From Prorocentrum cordatum (taxonomy: Eukaryota > Sar > Dinophyceae > Prorocentrales > Prorocentraceae): 64,000 nucleotides of DNA. The notes beneath the pieces are model-generated. The model searched no databases and had not been told where the DNA came from. It saw only the letters and a program-made list of their open reading frames with translations. The DNA lies in assembly GCA_963575745.1 (NCBI GenBank), contig CAUYUJ010003892.1, forward strand, positions 45,001 through 109,000, given 5' to 3'. Positions 33,884 to 39,844 of the stretch are shown here, piece by piece (the first letter of the stretch is position 1; each line of letters starts with the position of its first letter). Both the position numbers and the translations under genes were made by a program.

Positions 33884-36800
33884 TCGTCATCGTTATCGTC
33901 ATCGTGATCGTCATCGAGTGTGCTATGCCGTGGAGGCCCAACTTGTTGCCCACCTCGCACTCGTCAGAGGAAGGGCGCCGCTCGCTCTGTGGCAGCGCCT
34001 CGTCCTGTGGACGGCTCGTCCCCGCCGTCGTCGTTCTGCTTCCGAAGCTCCACCTTCTCGGAGTCGTCCTGCTGAGCTGGCTTCCTTCTCTTCCTGCTAT
34101 CCCTATCCCCGCTTACTCTCCTCGCAAAGGCAATGGAGTGGCTCTGCGAGGCCAAGGACCCGAAGATCATGATTCACCCGGTAGTCCTGAAGGTTTCTAG
34201 TATCTTGTGGAATGGTTTTGTCCGGCGATTGTTCATCCTTTCGAGGTCGTGGTTTGTGATGAGTTTGATCGTGTTCATGCTCAGCCAGGCCCTCCTTCCC
34301 AAGATGCCGAATGTCCAGAATTCGCGCACGCTTCGAATAGTGGTCTTTGCCGGCAGACTGTTGAACTACACCTTCACCATGTTCAGACTAAAAGCGCAGC
34401 ACTTAGGACAGACATTCCGGCACTTACGCGACAGGGACCTGACCACCAGATTGTGGTGTTTCCCGGTGCCTCGGTACTTGGAAGACTTTCAGGAGATTGG
34501 TTCTCTGTGGCTTCTACTGCTACTTATGTTAATGTGCGCCCACGAGCCGATGCTTTGGTGCCTCTCGTCATCCGACGTTGGGAGCGACGAGTGGCCTACC
34601 GAATTCTGCGAGGAGAGCGACCACGTGCGTTTTCGATACTCGCTTTTCACCGCATTTGCCATGGTTGTCCACTGGGGAATGCTAATCGACTTGGCTGTCT
34701 TCTCCACGGCCCTCTCGGCCTTTGTACTGATATGCGGTCAAGTACTGTCTGAGTTTAGCCGCTTCCTCGTTGCACTTACTTTTCTCATATTCACTTTCGC
34801 GAGCTCAATTAGCGTATTGGAGCATGACTACCTTTTGATGCGCGATATCCCGAGATCTGCTGTCGCGTTGTTTGGCATCACTGTAGCTATATTCGAGGAC
34901 GATTACCGAGACATGAGTCATGAGCCTGCCTTGCTGTGTGCAGTGCTGCTTTTTGTCACATTCACAGTTATTCTGCTCATGAACCTGCTCATTGCGCAGC
35001 TGAATACTACATATGTCCGAATCTACCAGGATACAGTAGGTTGGGCGCTCATCAACCGCGCCAGCACGATTGTTGAGGTACTGTCGACAGTTTCCATGAC
35101 GAAGTGGACGAGGTTCGTGGAAGGCTTGGGCTTCGACGAAAAGTTGGAGTTCAACGAAGGCGATTGTCCGAGCCAGCTGCGGGCCCTCTCCTCCCGTTCC
35201 ATGCATCCTTTCCCAGCCTCGCTTCCCATCCGGGGCTGCGAGATCCTTCATACCCATGCGCCCTCCCCCTCCTCCCTCTTTCGCTCCTCCTCCCCGTCCT
35301 GGTTACCCGTGCAGCCTTCCCCCTTTCTTAGCTTCGCTTCCCCTCCAGGGCCGCGAGATCCTCCATGCCCGTGCGCCCTCCTCCCCCCCCCTCCCCCTCC
35401 TCCTCCCCCGCTCCCTCCCCAGACATCCGACGACGCGATCTGCGTCATCCGCGGGCCCCAGAGGCCTCGACTCCCCAGGAGCCAGTCTGGACCCGGTCCG
35501 GCGGGTGACTCGGCCCGAGGGAGTGCCCTCGGAAGCCGGCATCCAGAGCACAAGTGCCGCGATTGAGGCAAGCCGTCCGCAGGAAGCCTGGGCCCTCTTC
35601 CCTCTCCCTCCTCTTCGGGGGCGCCGGCAGGGGCGGACTTGCTCAGGGGGAGGGAGGGCGAGGCATCGACCATCGATCGCCCACTCGTCACCAATCGGGG
35701 CCTGGGTGCCCCAGGCCATCCAGGATCGTCCAGTTTCGCTGCCAGGGTCCCGTCACCGATCAATCGGCGATGTATCGCCGATCCCAGGTCATCGCTTCCC
35801 CATCTGAAGCTGGCCCTGCCCTATCGTCTTCCTGTTATTGTTGAGTTCCTCTATCGGTGGGCTTTCTGGGGGTTGTGCTCGGGGCTCCCCTATCGGCCCC
35901 TTGTGGGGCCCTCCTCGACTATTGTGGTCAATGGAGCGCGGCACTCGCCCGGCTGTCGCGGTTTGGACCTGCTTTCGTGGATAACCGTCTCGTTCCGTAC
36001 CCCTCTTCGCCTCAGTAGCTGCCCCTGCTCGGGCGCCGCCCTGTCAGTTGGCAGGGGTGCGTTCGGAGCCTTCCGCCCCTTCTGTTCCCCTCCCCGCAGC
36101 GTGCTGCTGCTCCTCATCCTCTTCCTTCCTCTGCAGCGCATCGTCTAATCTAATTTCCCATCTTCCTCGTCGTCCTTCCCCTACCTGCCCCTCCTCCTCC
36201 TCCTCCTCCTCTTCGTTTTCCACTTCCTCCTGCTCTTCTTCTTCCTCCTCCTCCTCCTCCTCCTCCTCTTCATTTTCGTCCTCACCGTATCTTCCCTCCT
36301 TTCCTCCATTGTCCCTCCGCCTGCCCCTCCTCCTCCTCTTCTTCTCTTTGTCCTCATGATGTCACTCCTTCCCTTCTCCATTGCTCATCTTCCCTGATTG
36401 CTCCTCCTCCTCCTCCTCCTCCTCCTCCTCCTCACTCCTCCTCCTCCTCCTCCTCCTCCTCCTCTCCTCCTCCTCTCCTCCTCCCCTCTCCTCGTCTCTC
36501 CCCGTCTGCCTCTCCTGCCCCCCTTTGCCCTCCCTCCACATCGCCCCCGCCCCCTTCCACATCGCTGCCTCCCCGGAGGAGGAGGAGGAGGAGGGAGGAG
36601 GAGGAGGAGGAGGAGGAGGAGGAGGAGGAGGAGGAGGAGGAGGAGGAGGAGGAGGAGGAGGAGGAGGGAGGGGGAGGAGGGGGAGGAGGGGGGAGGGGGA
36701 GGAGGAGGGGGAGGAGGAGGAGGAGGAGGAGGAGGAGGAGGAGGAGGAGGAGGAGGAGGAGGAGGAGGAGTAGGAGGAGGGGGAGGAGGAGGAGGAGAAG

Positions 36801-37195
36801 GAGGAGGAGGAGGAGGAGGAGGAGGAGGAGGGAGGAGGAGGAGGAGGAGGAGGAGGAGGAGAGGGGGGGAGGGGGAGGAGGCGGGGAGGAGGAACGGAGG
36901 GAGGAGGAGGAGGAGAGGAGGAGGAGGAGGAGGAGGAGGAGGAGGAGGAGGAGAAAGATGACGAGGAGGAGGAGGAGGAGGAGGAGGAGGAGGAGGAGGA
37001 GGAGGAGGAGGAGGAGGAGGAGGAGGAGGAGGAGAAAGAGAAGGAGGCCTTCTCCGCCGAGGCGACGTCGGGCTGCCGGGGGGCGTCGTCGAGGCGGAGC
37101 CCGCGAGCATGCACCCGGTGGTGCACGAGAGCATCCTGCGGTTCGGGGGCTCGTGCAAGGGGGACGAGCCGTGGCCGGAGACCCGTGGCGCGCAA
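9696..37195 (+). CDS. Split gene: tandem globin-like domains fused to TRP-like ion channel
   Basis: Nine exons on the plus strand join in order and frame: 9696-9779, 10367-10720, 13961-14105, 14189-14521, 22739-22848, 28204-28222, 33045-33221, 34130-35159 and 37062-about 37195. The product has two globin-like helical domains (the second with a clear proximal-His motif GLRHVGYAIP) and a linker that looks ankyrin-like (SPLDWALQSGSLDAARAI). An ion-transport domain of six hydrophobic helices follows, with the S6 signature LMNLLIAQLNTTY of TRP/polycystin-type channels, and then a conserved tail EFNEGDVGLPGG. I recognise the family from dinoflagellates; its function is unknown, and heme-dependent gas or redox sensing coupled to cation flux is inference. 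The 5' end is not located. One frameshift near 10488 lies in exon 2, so the copy may be damaged, or the base call wrong. Confidence 0.8.
9798..9977. repeat. Inverted-repeat family E, copy 1
   Basis: 180 bp. The left arm TACAGTCGGGGCGCTGA pairs with the right arm TCAACGCCCCACCTGTA. Internal landmarks GAAGAAGGAACCC, GGAGGGGCTC, GTTCCTTAG and CCTTAGGT are shared with copy 2 at 28727-28897. Confidence 0.75.
10142..10339. repeat. Inverted-repeat family B, copy 1
   Basis: 198 bp with a perfect outer arm GGCGGCGAGCGAGGGGGG on the left and its complement CCCCCCTCGCTCGCCGCC on the right. The interior is a series of AGAAGG/CCTTCT palindromes (CCTTCTCAGAAGG, CTTCTGAGAAG) that give several alternative stems. 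ACATT occurs just outside both ends (at about 10133 and 10341), a possible short target duplication. Confidence 0.85.
10367..10720 (+). CDS. Globin-channel gene, exon with first globin-like domain; frameshift
   Basis: The exon begins after TTTCCAG with MLTDRFIFEVNLAVMGYG, NHKSWLLLILNCWDSIV and TNVQN. The frame then breaks near 10488. The continuation in the next frame is IRLQEECDVLVLRLSKE, VDLRMYRSCMLASLRSLL, PKDWDGTHEVAWNWLWD and NVERLLKGSLGR. WDGTHEVAWNWLWDNVERLL resembles the G-H helices of a globin. One extra T after CAGAAT (or two missing bases) explains the shift; no plausible intron lies there. The donor at 10721 is GTCGCAG, and the next exon also starts GTCGC. The frameshift is either a real lesion or a sequencing/assembly slip. 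Confidence 0.75.
12675..12890. repeat. Inverted-repeat family B, copy 2 (diverged)
   Basis: Outer arms GGCGGCGC and GCGCGCCGCC, with interior GCGGCCTTCTGA, GGCTTCTCGGAAGC, CCTTCTGAGAAGCC and TTTTCAGAAGACC. The same AGAAG palindrome architecture as 10142-10339 but more diverged. Confidence 0.6.
12925..13120. repeat. Inverted-repeat family G
   Basis: 196 bp. The left arm AGGCCTAGAGGTTGACACC and AACACC pair with the right arm GGTGTTGGTGCCCATTTCC and AGGCCT. A second inner pair, GGTGGTAATATT / GAAATATTACCACC, and AAGAAGATCCC / GGGATCATCTTCC show the whole element is one long imperfect palindrome. Single copy here. Confidence 0.75.
13321..13468. repeat. Inverted-repeat family H
   Basis: 148 bp. 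The left arm is ATGGGCCTGTTTTCCACC, then ACC repeats and ATAAGTTGGAGGGGG. The right arm is CCCCCTCCTACTTATGG, GGT repeats and GCAAAACAAGCCCACCAT. The loop is a GAGGAAGAA purine tract. Confidence 0.75.
13961..14105 (+). CDS. Globin-channel gene, exon: start of second globin-like domain
   Basis: 145 bp. With the AG left by the previous exon it reads RSLDGMDDGQKFKLRKAL, then YIRFFQTTPQGQEYFKQS and DTRLHFIADRIMQ. This is the A-B-C helix region of a globin: a basic start, FF followed by P, then YF and a helix with LHFIA. The acceptor is CTGTCCGAAG. The donor is taken as GAGGGGG at 14106, a GA site, because MSMELYQDP follows directly in the next exon and restores the expected spacing. Confidence 0.8.
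14106..14188 (+). other. Mini-intron, 83 bp, purine-rich, GA-AG
   Basis: Sequence is GAGGGGGACGGGGTGTGG at the start and AATGGGGGAG at the end, almost all purine, with no pyrimidine tract before the acceptor. It must be removed because the two flanking exons lie in different frames and together form a continuous globin B-E segment. An exact alternative donor within a few bases cannot be excluded. Confidence 0.65.
14189..14521 (+). CDS. Globin-channel gene, exon: second globin core with proximal His
   Basis: 111 codons: MSMELYQDPVKMVDELSG, LGLRHVGYAIPPELMNPF, VCAFMDELSLKTSDETA, EAARWSLNLICKMLVRTI, NEGSTLVMKAINANSVKQ, LRKAISVATRRGRS and SMLNIQ. The histidine of LRHVGYAIPPE lies where the F8 heme ligand sits in globins, followed by a G-helix-like stretch. 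The donor is CAG|GTGGCC. The next exon begins GTGGGCC 8.2 kb downstream, so the splice gives NIQ then VGRHAISPLDW. Conserved sequence and clean frame argue for selection. Confidence 0.85.
14936..15452. repeat. CACATAGATTGCAC satellite
   Basis: About 30 degenerate copies of a 14-17 bp unit (ACATAGATTGCACCAC and variants). Short relatives occur at 24187-24262 and 27030-27128, also in introns of this gene. The 15.4 and 27.1 kb arrays both run into a similar tail (CACACTGCTTGGG... / CCCACTGTTTGGGG...), so they are related loci. Confidence 0.85.
15453..16095. other. Unassigned intronic DNA with one element
   Basis: Apart from the family D element (15791-15909), a CTC tract near 15520 and repeated GACGATCCGAGGATCGAGG motifs near 15660-15700, nothing is recognised. 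Confidence 0.4.
15791..15909. repeat. Inverted-repeat family D, copy 1
   Basis: The left arm TTCGGAAATCCGCGCAGATC pairs with the right arm GGAATCCGCGCGTACCTCCGA. The interior is GTCGGCGCCGGGCCCC, GGCGGCGCCTCTAGCGCCGCC and CGCGCGCCAGCGCCGAC, an extremely GC-rich long palindrome. Confidence 0.75.
16096..16436. repeat. 11-bp AAGCAATGCC tandem array
   Basis: About 30 copies of CAAGCAATGCC and variants (CACGCAATGCC, GAGCAATGCAA). Period 11 gives open frames on both strands; none is credible as a gene. Confidence 0.9.
16560..16960. repeat. Dispersed repeat I, two adjacent copies
   Basis: Copies at 16560-16680 and 16815-16960 share, in order, GGTCGGGGA, CTCTT-GTGGCC, GGCTCGC-GTGGCCAGA, CGTTC and GACTG-ATCGCTGTC. 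A third copy is at 9520-9625 (GGGTCGGGGATTTTGTTCG, GGTTCGCCGTGGACGG, GCGCAATGACCTG) and a fragment at about 17170-17225. No RNA-polymerase-III boxes or poly-A tail are obvious. Confidence 0.6.
17031..17149. repeat. Inverted repeat K
   Basis: 119 bp with arms GTTCCCCTGGCCCAAGGTGC and GCACCTTGGACCAGGGGCAC, and the inner pair GGCCCAGGGG/TCCCAGGGGC. Single copy here. Confidence 0.65.
18187..18527. repeat. 105-bp tandem repeat, about 3.3 copies
   Basis: Unit starts align at 18272, 18377 and 18482 (GCGGGAGCACCACTCCTGG / GCGGGGGCACCAGTGCTGC / GCGGGAGTACCGCTCTCAC). The period is a multiple of three and the plus frame stays open, giving a 35-residue repeat (AAGAPLLVMQGYGQRCGES, AVPLDGGSM). Differences between copies fall at all codon positions and include amino-acid changes, so protein selection is not clear. 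Confidence 0.7.
18828..19160. repeat. GGA/GAG and GAT purine tract
   Basis: ATGATG then GGAGGA repeats, intronic in the globin-channel gene. Frames through it are glutamate, arginine or methionine runs. Confidence 0.85.
19200..19760. repeat. GATGATGCT-type tract
   Basis: Degenerate GATGATGCTGATGAT repeats. The plus frame gives an aspartate-rich peptide that runs up to the coding-like stretch at about 19780; whether the acidic part is translated is unclear. Confidence 0.8.
19780..20594 (+). CDS. Nested coding-like stretch of unknown function, one frameshift
   Basis: I do not recognise this protein. The plus frame reads EGGGSGDDAKTDDDQSDD, KDTNLLALLQATLKLVRQ, TAHKNRLAFSVSKDTNAM, ITEELEGYKGLLDSLRT, GSPAASLALAALEGLMMC, DVGGAAANDIKTYLLKC, KVVVGAPSWEGRSLIQKA, LRAEGVAIHREGVAPAGW and LEDEVGHWLETISEG. 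There it stops at 20418, while the adjacent frame continues NVTPMRFVSGGFLPAARA and YDEYEAENLVAADLYG to a stop at 20594. One missing A near 20413 joins the two. Composition is globular, GC3-rich and unlike the surrounding repeats. It lies inside an intron on the same strand as the host gene: a nested gene, an inserted retrocopy or part of a mobile element are all possible. The 5' boundary is uncertain. Confidence 0.5.
20745..21780. repeat. GATGTTGATGCT tract
   Basis: About 1 kb of degenerate GAT/GCT/GTT trinucleotides, including an uninterrupted TTG run (about 21385-21450). The long methionine/leucine, aspartate and histidine/glutamine frames here come from the repeat. Confidence 0.9.
21785..22730. 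repeat. GGA/GAG tract upstream of the 22.7 kb exon
   Basis: About 950 bp of GGAGGA repeats, purine-only for long stretches, ending about 15 bp before the exon acceptor. Paired in orientation with the TCC tract at 22865-23125 that follows the exon. Confidence 0.9.
22739..22848 (+). CDS. Globin-channel gene, ankyrin-like linker exon
   Basis: 110 bp: VGRHAISPLDWALQSGSL, then DAARAILEDLLTIRADRE plus two bases. SPLDWALQSGSLDAARAIL matches the ankyrin helix-turn-helix pattern (PLxxAxxxGxxxxxxxLL). The acceptor is CGCTTCCCAG and the donor GTGCCG. The two bases CG left at the end are completed by G of the next exon to give R. It is isolated between a purine tract upstream and a pyrimidine tract downstream. 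Confidence 0.85.
22865..23125. repeat. TCC/CTC tract downstream of the 22.7 kb exon
   Basis: CTCCTCCTCC and CTCCCTCCCT repeats of about 260 bp immediately after the exon donor. Complementary to the 900-bp purine tract on the other side of the exon. Confidence 0.9.
23361..23557. repeat. Inverted-repeat family C, copy 1
   Basis: The left end CTCAGTATCATTGAACGAAT and CCCCATCCCCATCC pair with the right end GGGGGATCGGTGAAACGAT and GCTCA. The interior CACCCCTCGAACCCCGAAG, CGGCCTATATCCCCAT and GCCCAGTGGGGCCCAGG is closely matched at 57880-57955. Confidence 0.75.
24460..24565. repeat. GGGTCGCGGGT tandem array
   Basis: About ten copies of GGGTGGGTCGCGGGTGGGTC-type 10-bp units. Confidence 0.85.
24585..24640. 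repeat. AT/AC microsatellite
   Basis: Uninterrupted AT dinucleotides (about 24588-24612) followed by ACACGCACAC. Confidence 0.9.
25050..27020. repeat. Diverged segmental duplications
   Basis: Three blocks share ordered landmarks. CATTCGAACGCCCTTG occurs at about 25057 and 26137. TTCATCGC-GACGCG occurs at 25176, 26236 and 26628. GCGTGATCA-CAGC-GCGCCGTCATTG occurs at 25212 and 26668. GCATGGGTTTT-CAAACCAAG followed by GCGGAGTTG/GTGGAGTTG occurs at 25382 and 26947. The blocks are too diverged for exact boundaries. Confidence 0.6.
28204..28222 (+). CDS. Globin-channel gene, 19-bp micro-exon
   Basis: Encodes only YYYGME (completing R from the previous exon). The acceptor is CCTGGCCAG. The following bases GACCGG must act as a GA donor, because the next coding bases are GACCTGTTCTCG 4.8 kb away. 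Joined, the protein reads ADRERYYYGMEDLFSRHP, which matches this family's linker. The identical AGGACC at both junctions leaves the exact cut ambiguous by a few bases but not the protein. Confidence 0.7.
28550..29030. repeat. Dispersed repeat J, copy 1, split by an insertion
   Basis: GCCCATTCATCACCGATAGG and GGCCTG (about 28575) plus TCGGCGATGTATCGCCGAG and CCAGGTC (about 28981) match 35682-35700 and 35765-35790 in the same order. In the second copy the pieces are about 70 bp apart; here about 390 bp, with family E copy 2 in between. Confidence 0.55.
28727..28897. repeat. Inverted-repeat family E, copy 2
   Basis: The left arm TATAGTCGGGGCGCTGA pairs with the right arm GCCCCGACTGTA. The interior GAAGAAGGAACCC, GGAGGGGCTC, GCGTTCCTTG, GGTTTTCCATGGGAGATC and CTTAGGTTCC parallels copy 1 at 9798-9977. 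It interrupts a longer dispersed repeat that is related to 35665-35815. Confidence 0.75.
29061..29221. repeat. Inverted-repeat family B, copy 3
   Basis: The left arm GCGCAGAGGGGGGTACAGG, GAGGGGGAAGG and CTTCTTAGAAG pairs with the right arm CTTCTAAGAAG, CCTTCCCCCCTCCCCC and TACCCCCCTGTGCGCGC. The same AGAAG-palindrome interior as copies 1 and 4. Confidence 0.75.
29572..29708. repeat. Inverted-repeat family D, copy 2, with 8-bp flanking repeat
   Basis: The left arm TTCGGGAGGCCCGCACGG and ATTTCTTG pairs with the right arm CAAGAAATCGGGGCGGACC and TGCGA. The core is GTCGGCGCCGG, TCCAGCGCCGC and GCGCGCCAGAGAGGGGG. AAACATAG lies directly outside both ends (29564-29571 and 29709-29716), as expected for an 8-bp target-site duplication. 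Confidence 0.8.
29921..30367 (+). CDS. Possible 148-residue open frame, unrecognised
   Basis: The frame starts MTTKRSFPGPQCIYMRST and runs to a stop with no low-complexity sequence; composition is balanced (DMKYNVKYARWPDVLSF, GATYCFGYVCTVWSPD, SYEHSGIKPSCYALPA). Codon use is AT-richer than that of the neighbouring exons, and no motif is recognised. It sits inside an intron of the globin-channel gene on the same strand. A chance frame, an old insert or a foreign fragment are all possible. Confidence 0.2.
   Translation: MTTKRSFPGPQCIYMRSTLQHIMAPVLIPMRKHLADVCRQARDMKYNVKYARWPDVLSFHMAISMVQASGATYCFGYVCTVWSPDNLSTSKKVCPAISYEHSGIKPSCYALPANSTLLGSIRESLAMFSGVSVDTVIEARGRSGADSS
30590..33040. other. Unassigned intronic region
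   Basis: Nothing is recognised as a gene. There are runs of TCTTGGGGCC-like short repeats (30600-31020), a 28-bp tandem duplication of CGTGTAGTGCGGATAAG (31482 and 31510) and a TCTC microsatellite (32222-32250). Confidence 0.4.
33045..33221 (+). CDS. Globin-channel gene, pre-channel helical exon
   Basis: 59 codons: DLFSRHPDIIRRLCKDAP, ALLPTLLGGLVWRSQQAK, EGVRRANYYVKHLVLDSE and GGVSK. Helical, with strong GC3. It lies between the ankyrin-like linker and the membrane domain, the position of the pre-S1 linker of TRP-type channels. The acceptor is TCTCCCGCAG and the donor GTCGTG at 33222. Joined with the next exon the protein reads GVSKAMEWLCEAKDPKI. Confidence 0.85.
33222..34129 (+). other. Intron, 908 bp, with GACGAT hairpin tract
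   Basis: GT-AG. The middle holds GAC/GAT repeats (33806-33880) followed directly by their complement GTCATCGTTATCGTCATCG (33882-33917), which can fold into a long hairpin. The 3' end has a good pyrimidine tract before CTCGCAAAG. Confidence 0.7.
34130..35159 (+). CDS. Globin-channel gene, ion-transport (six-helix) exon
   Basis: One 1030-bp exon encodes the whole membrane domain. Hydrophobic helices in order: around WFVMSLIVFMLSQALL; LRIVVFAGRLLNYTF; GSLWLLLLLMLMCAHEP; FTAFAMVVHWGMLIDLAVF with SAFVLICGQV; FLVALTFLIFTFASSISV; and ALLCAVLLFVTFTVILLMN. The last runs into NLLIAQLNTTYVRIYQ, the S6 end typical of TRP/polycystin-like channels (NLLIA-N-TY). Between helices 5 and 6 lies a re-entrant-like segment FGITVAIFEDDYRDMSH where the pore should be; EDD may be the acidic filter. 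The exon closes RFVEGLGFDEKLEFNEG through a GC donor. Confidence 0.85.
35665..35815. repeat. Dispersed repeat J, copy 2
   Basis: GCCCACTCGTCACCAATCGG, GGCCTG, CGTCACCGATCAATCGG and GATGTATCGCCGATCCCAGG. Related to the interrupted copy at 28550-29030. Confidence 0.55.
36180..37055. repeat. CTC tract followed by GAG tract
   Basis: CTCCTC repeats (36180-36500) then about 470 bp of GGA/GAG repeats, with an 80-bp unique spacer. The two halves are complementary and could form a very long hairpin in DNA or pre-mRNA. Confidence 0.9.
37062..37195 (+). CDS. Globin-channel gene, C-terminal tail exon (3' end uncertain)
   Basis: With GAA-G from the previous exon: EGDVGLPGGVVEAEPAS, MHPVVHESILRFGGSC and KGDEPWPETRGAQERKKA. 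This conserved tail follows the channel domain in related proteins. Beyond about 37195 the sequence is a GAG repeat (37205-37362), which if translated adds about 50 glutamates and continues to a stop at 37735. The alternative is a donor near 37187-37195 with the GAG tract intronic. The acceptor lies directly after AAGGAGGCCTTCTCCGCCGAG. Confidence 0.65.
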
Positions 37196-37204
37196 GAGAG
37201 GAAG

Positions 37205-37362
37205 AAGGCGGAGCAGGAGGAGGAGGAGGAGGAGGAGGAGGAGGAGGAGGAGGAGGAGGAGGAGGAGGGGGAGGAGGAGGAGAAGGAGGAGGAGGAGGAG
37301 GCGGAGGCAGAGGAGGAGGAGGAGGAGGAGGAGGAGGAGGGGGAGGAGGAGGGGGAGGAGGA
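37205..37362. repeat. GAG tract after the tail exon
   Basis: Nearly pure GAGGAG with a few AAG, GCG and GGG interruptions. Could encode polyglutamate if the exon reads through to 37735. Confidence 0.85.
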
Positions 37363-37369
37363 GGTCCGT

Positions 37370-39840
37370 AGCTATTTTTGTGTTCAAGCCTCGGCTTGCC
37401 GAAATGAGCTGCGCAATTCACGCAGCTGTTTTGCCCCTGCGCAACCCGTCGCAGCGTCCGCGTCCGTGGGGAAACCGAGATTTTCCAGTTCCTGCGGATC
37501 CGATCTCTTCCATGTTGTGCGATTGATGTCTCCAGAGCTGGGGCTTGCAACACTTTTAGCTTGCGCGCAGGACTTTTATCATTGCCGATTCGGATTGCGA
37601 TCGTGTCAACTTAGCGTACGATTCATTGCTGCATATTTGGACAAATTGCCAAGAAATGCTCATCTACTTGAGCTGAGTTTCGGCCGTCGAGCATATAGCT
37701 CCCACACCCTCTTTCTGGTGTATCGTTGCAAGTGAACAGGGCAGATGAATCTGCGAACGCTCACAGTTGATCAGATTATTTGCCAGATTCTGTGGCAGGC
37801 GCCGCAGCGTTCCAAACGAAAGGCAAAAACACAACCATTTGATTACTCGGTTCCCGTGGTCATTAGTATACACGACGAGTTGGCAACGAGAAATTTTTCA
37901 TAGCGTAAGTTCTTTTCTTCCACCGTTGTGGTCGATGCCAATTCGCCGAGCAATTCGGCCTTCTCCGAAGATAATGCAGAGGATTCATTCTTCTGCGCTG
38001 GGTATCACTGCCCTTCGTTTCCAAAAAAACCCGCGTGGCCGTGCTGCTGCCTTGGGGTCACTATACTCGGGCGCGCATAGATTGATCGAGGACAAGAATT
38101 CGACGATAGCTTCACTGATGGGGCAACAGGAGCGCCTGCAGCCGCAAGTGCAAAACAATAGCAACGTAGCTGACAGAGTTGGAGACTCTCAGTTCTTACC
38201 AGAGGCGACGGACAAACTCGGAAGAATTGAAGCTCCGGTTCATGAGCATTCTGCCGACGTGGACGCCAGTATTCGCGGGTTGGCGCAGCCACGTCTGCAA
38301 ACTTCAAGAAATTTCCGGTGTGCGTTGGAGATTGGGGTTGTTGAGGTTGGGTTATCTTTTGAAGTGGGATTATCAGTTGCTTGCAAAACCTGAGGTTGGA
38401 TTATCGGGTGCTTGCAAAGCTCGAGATACTTCGTGGTGGGCAGCTTCAGCTGACATGCCGAATCCGTGTGCTCCCGAGGGCTTGCCTGGGGAATCGGGTG
38501 GCGTCAGCACCGAGTTTGCAACATTTTTGGTCAGACGCTGGAGCAAGTAAGTGAAGGGTCGAAGTCCTGTCTGGGTTCTTCTGTCTTGCGCTTTGGTGCC
38601 GCAGCGCGGGCCATTCTGGATGCTGAGTGTCGGAAGACCAGAGATGAGGAGGATGTGAAGGTCGCCTCTGTCAGACAGGATTTGTGCCTGGTTTCTTCGG
38701 CGATCTCCCAGGAATGCGCCAGCTAGGTGCATCTTGGCATTGCTGTTGCAGCGATCGATGTTCCCGTGGGCCTCAAAGGTAGCGCCCTCAATGGCATGCC
38801 TGGGTCAGTGTGTGGAGGCGATCGTGATCGAGTAACTAGGTGTAGTGTTTCTTTTCTGTGAAGGCGCCAAGAAGATCCAGCCAACCAATTTGGTGGTGGA
38901 CAGCAGGCTCAGCGAAAGTGGGCTTCTAGCGCTGGCTGCGGCGACATCTACGTGTGTATATGAGGCTGCGAAAGTTTGGACCAACTTACGTGTGAAGGAG
39001 AGGAAGACGAGGAGGAAGGCTCCAGGCGCGTGCGTGCGCGACCCACTTTGCCTCTTCCCACGGCGAAGGTATCAACGGACGATAGCGACTTCTGCGCCCC
39101 AGAGGAAGCGGTTGCATGTTCTGCCTGTGTCGTCGCAGGGTCGCCGTCATGATGATGAGTGGCATGAAACGCTGGTGTGGTGTACCGGTGGGTACACATG
39201 CAACACCAGCCGTATGCGCGTGCGTCCAGTCGTGTGTCGTGTCAGGAACATTGCCATGATGATGGGTGTCGTGAAACACTGGTGTGGTATACCGATGGAT
39301 AGACGTGGAACGCTGGAGTGCGCCCGCTACCCTCAGCGCGCGCCCGTTTGCTCCGCTGGTTCCCTGGGCGCCGTCGACGGCACCGCCTGCAGTTAGGCGA
39401 CCTGGCCGCGCGAGGAAAGGACGACCGCAGTTTGGGTGGAGGGCGCGTGTCCGACAAGTCTTCACCCCCTTGCCGCCTTCAATTCCGGATTCGACGAGGG
39501 GTTTCCCAGGTCGGCCGCGGAAGGGTCGTGGCCCGACACCAACGACCTCTGTTTGGGCAACAAAGCGTCACGACGCCAAGAACCCAAGCATTGCGTACGA
39601 CCTTTCGGCCCCTCAGGGGCCTTTTGGACGGGGAGCCGTTCCATTGGCGACTTCGTGGTCATACCCTTTCCGGAGCAGCAGCAACGAAAGCATTACGTCT
39701 CGTGGGCCGTACAATATTTCACCAGAGGTCCAAGTGCCGTTTTTTCCCGGCGAGTTTTTCAAAGTTATACAGGCGAAATACCGAAACAGGTACAATTGCG
39801 AGTACCGTCGTCGTGGGTGTCGCCGTCGGTTGAGCTCCTT
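37370..39840. other. Unassigned region downstream of the channel gene
   Basis: No gene recognised. A 208-residue plus frame (37767-38393) has a helical middle (IEDKNSTIASLMGQQERL) but no family resemblance. Near 39170-39290 a motif GTGGTGTACCGGTGGGTACA / GTGGTATACCGATGGATAGA is duplicated about 110 bp apart. Confidence 0.35.
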
Positions 39841-39844
39841 CTGG

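Larger units (their letters stand above)
35160..37061 (+). other. Intron, 1.9 kb, GC-AG with repeated GCGA
   Basis: Donor CGAAG|GCGATT, acceptor CCGCCGAG|GCGACG. It holds repeat J copy 2 (about 35665-35815), CTC tracts (36180-36500) and a GAG tract of about 470 bp (36575-37035), complementary to each other. Apparent long frames here are repeat translations. Confidence 0.75.

Noticed and set aside
36362-37553. Several 250-370 residue minus-strand frames of leucine, proline or serine
   Set aside because: Products of the GAG tract.
37767-38393. 208-residue plus frame downstream of the channel gene as a gene
   Set aside because: AT-rich mixed sequence, no motif, no plausible splice link to neighbouring exons; kept only as unassigned DNA.
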